From Paracyclopina nana (Eukaryota; Arthropoda; Copepoda; Cyclopoida; Cyclopettidae), in NCBI GenBank assembly GCA_019096065.1, contig JAGUCH010000008.1:3601001-3665000 (forward strand): a stretch of 64,000 bases of DNA, in the 5' to 3' direction. Shown here piece by piece: positions 63,851 to 64,000 of the stretch (the first letter of the stretch is position 1; each line of letters starts with the position of its first letter). Both the position numbers and the translations under genes were made by a program. The notes below the pieces were generated by a model. It saw only the letters and a list, made by a program, of their open reading frames with translations. It ran no database searches and had not been told where the DNA came from.

Positions 63851-64000
63851 GTCCTTCGAAACCACCGTCGCCAATCCAAGGTTTAGTAACCACGATGCAT
63901 GAAAAAAAAAATAATTAAATCCCCTTTCCATGGAGGACCCGAGTGGGGTAGGGACGTGCCTCCGCGTCCCTTTTTTTCGACGGACGGAGTCCGCCGAGTG
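63851..64000. other. Window end, no supported feature
   Basis: A short GC-rich hairpin-prone segment (GGGACGTGCCTCCGCGTCCC at 63951-63970) follows an A-rich tract. No exon or repeat boundary can be fixed. Confidence 0.3.

Noticed and set aside
63722-63931. Minus-strand frame with a 13-residue repeat
   Set aside because: A 13-bp tandem array with no stop codon gives such a frame automatically.

Overview
The window looks like nuclear DNA from an arthropod, probably an insect or a near relative. It has multi-exon genes with GT-AG introns and TATA/initiator core promoters. It encodes an IDLSRF-like (prohormone-4 type) neuropeptide precursor and a Klarsicht-type KASH protein, both familiar from insects and related arthropods. 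I see no bacterial, plasmid or viral genes and no tRNA, rRNA or CRISPR array. All exon models were built by eye from splice signals and reading phase. They have not been checked against transcripts.

Layout. (1) 452-1839, minus strand: a compact neuropeptide-precursor gene with three coding exons. (2) 3860-7302, plus strand, divergent from the first: a four-exon gene for an 872-residue intracellular protein with FN3-Ig-Ig-FN3 domains and a possible N-myristoylation site. (3) About 7.8-14.6 kb: non-coding DNA with two candidate core promoters. (4) 14668-60215, plus strand: one large gene with 16 coding exons, read here as klarsicht (1048 residues, C-terminal KASH domain ending PPPI). Every exon-exon phase in this model agrees, including one GC-AG intron and one NAGNAG acceptor. 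Its long introns hold an internal promoter/first-exon candidate, two candidate alternative exons and three inverted-repeat mobile elements. (5) 61994-62106, plus strand: a likely first coding exon of another gene that I do not recognise. (6) 62.2-64.0 kb: repeat-rich DNA with two minisatellites, a long inverted duplication and a possible minus-strand three-exon microgene encoding 70 residues.

Introns fall into two size classes. One is very small (56-64 nt), seen in all three main genes and in the candidate microgene. The other ranges from hundreds of bases to 19 kb. The genes show no common pathway: a secreted peptide precursor, a cytoskeletal or membrane-associated Ig/FN3 protein, and an outer-nuclear-membrane linker of the LINC complex.
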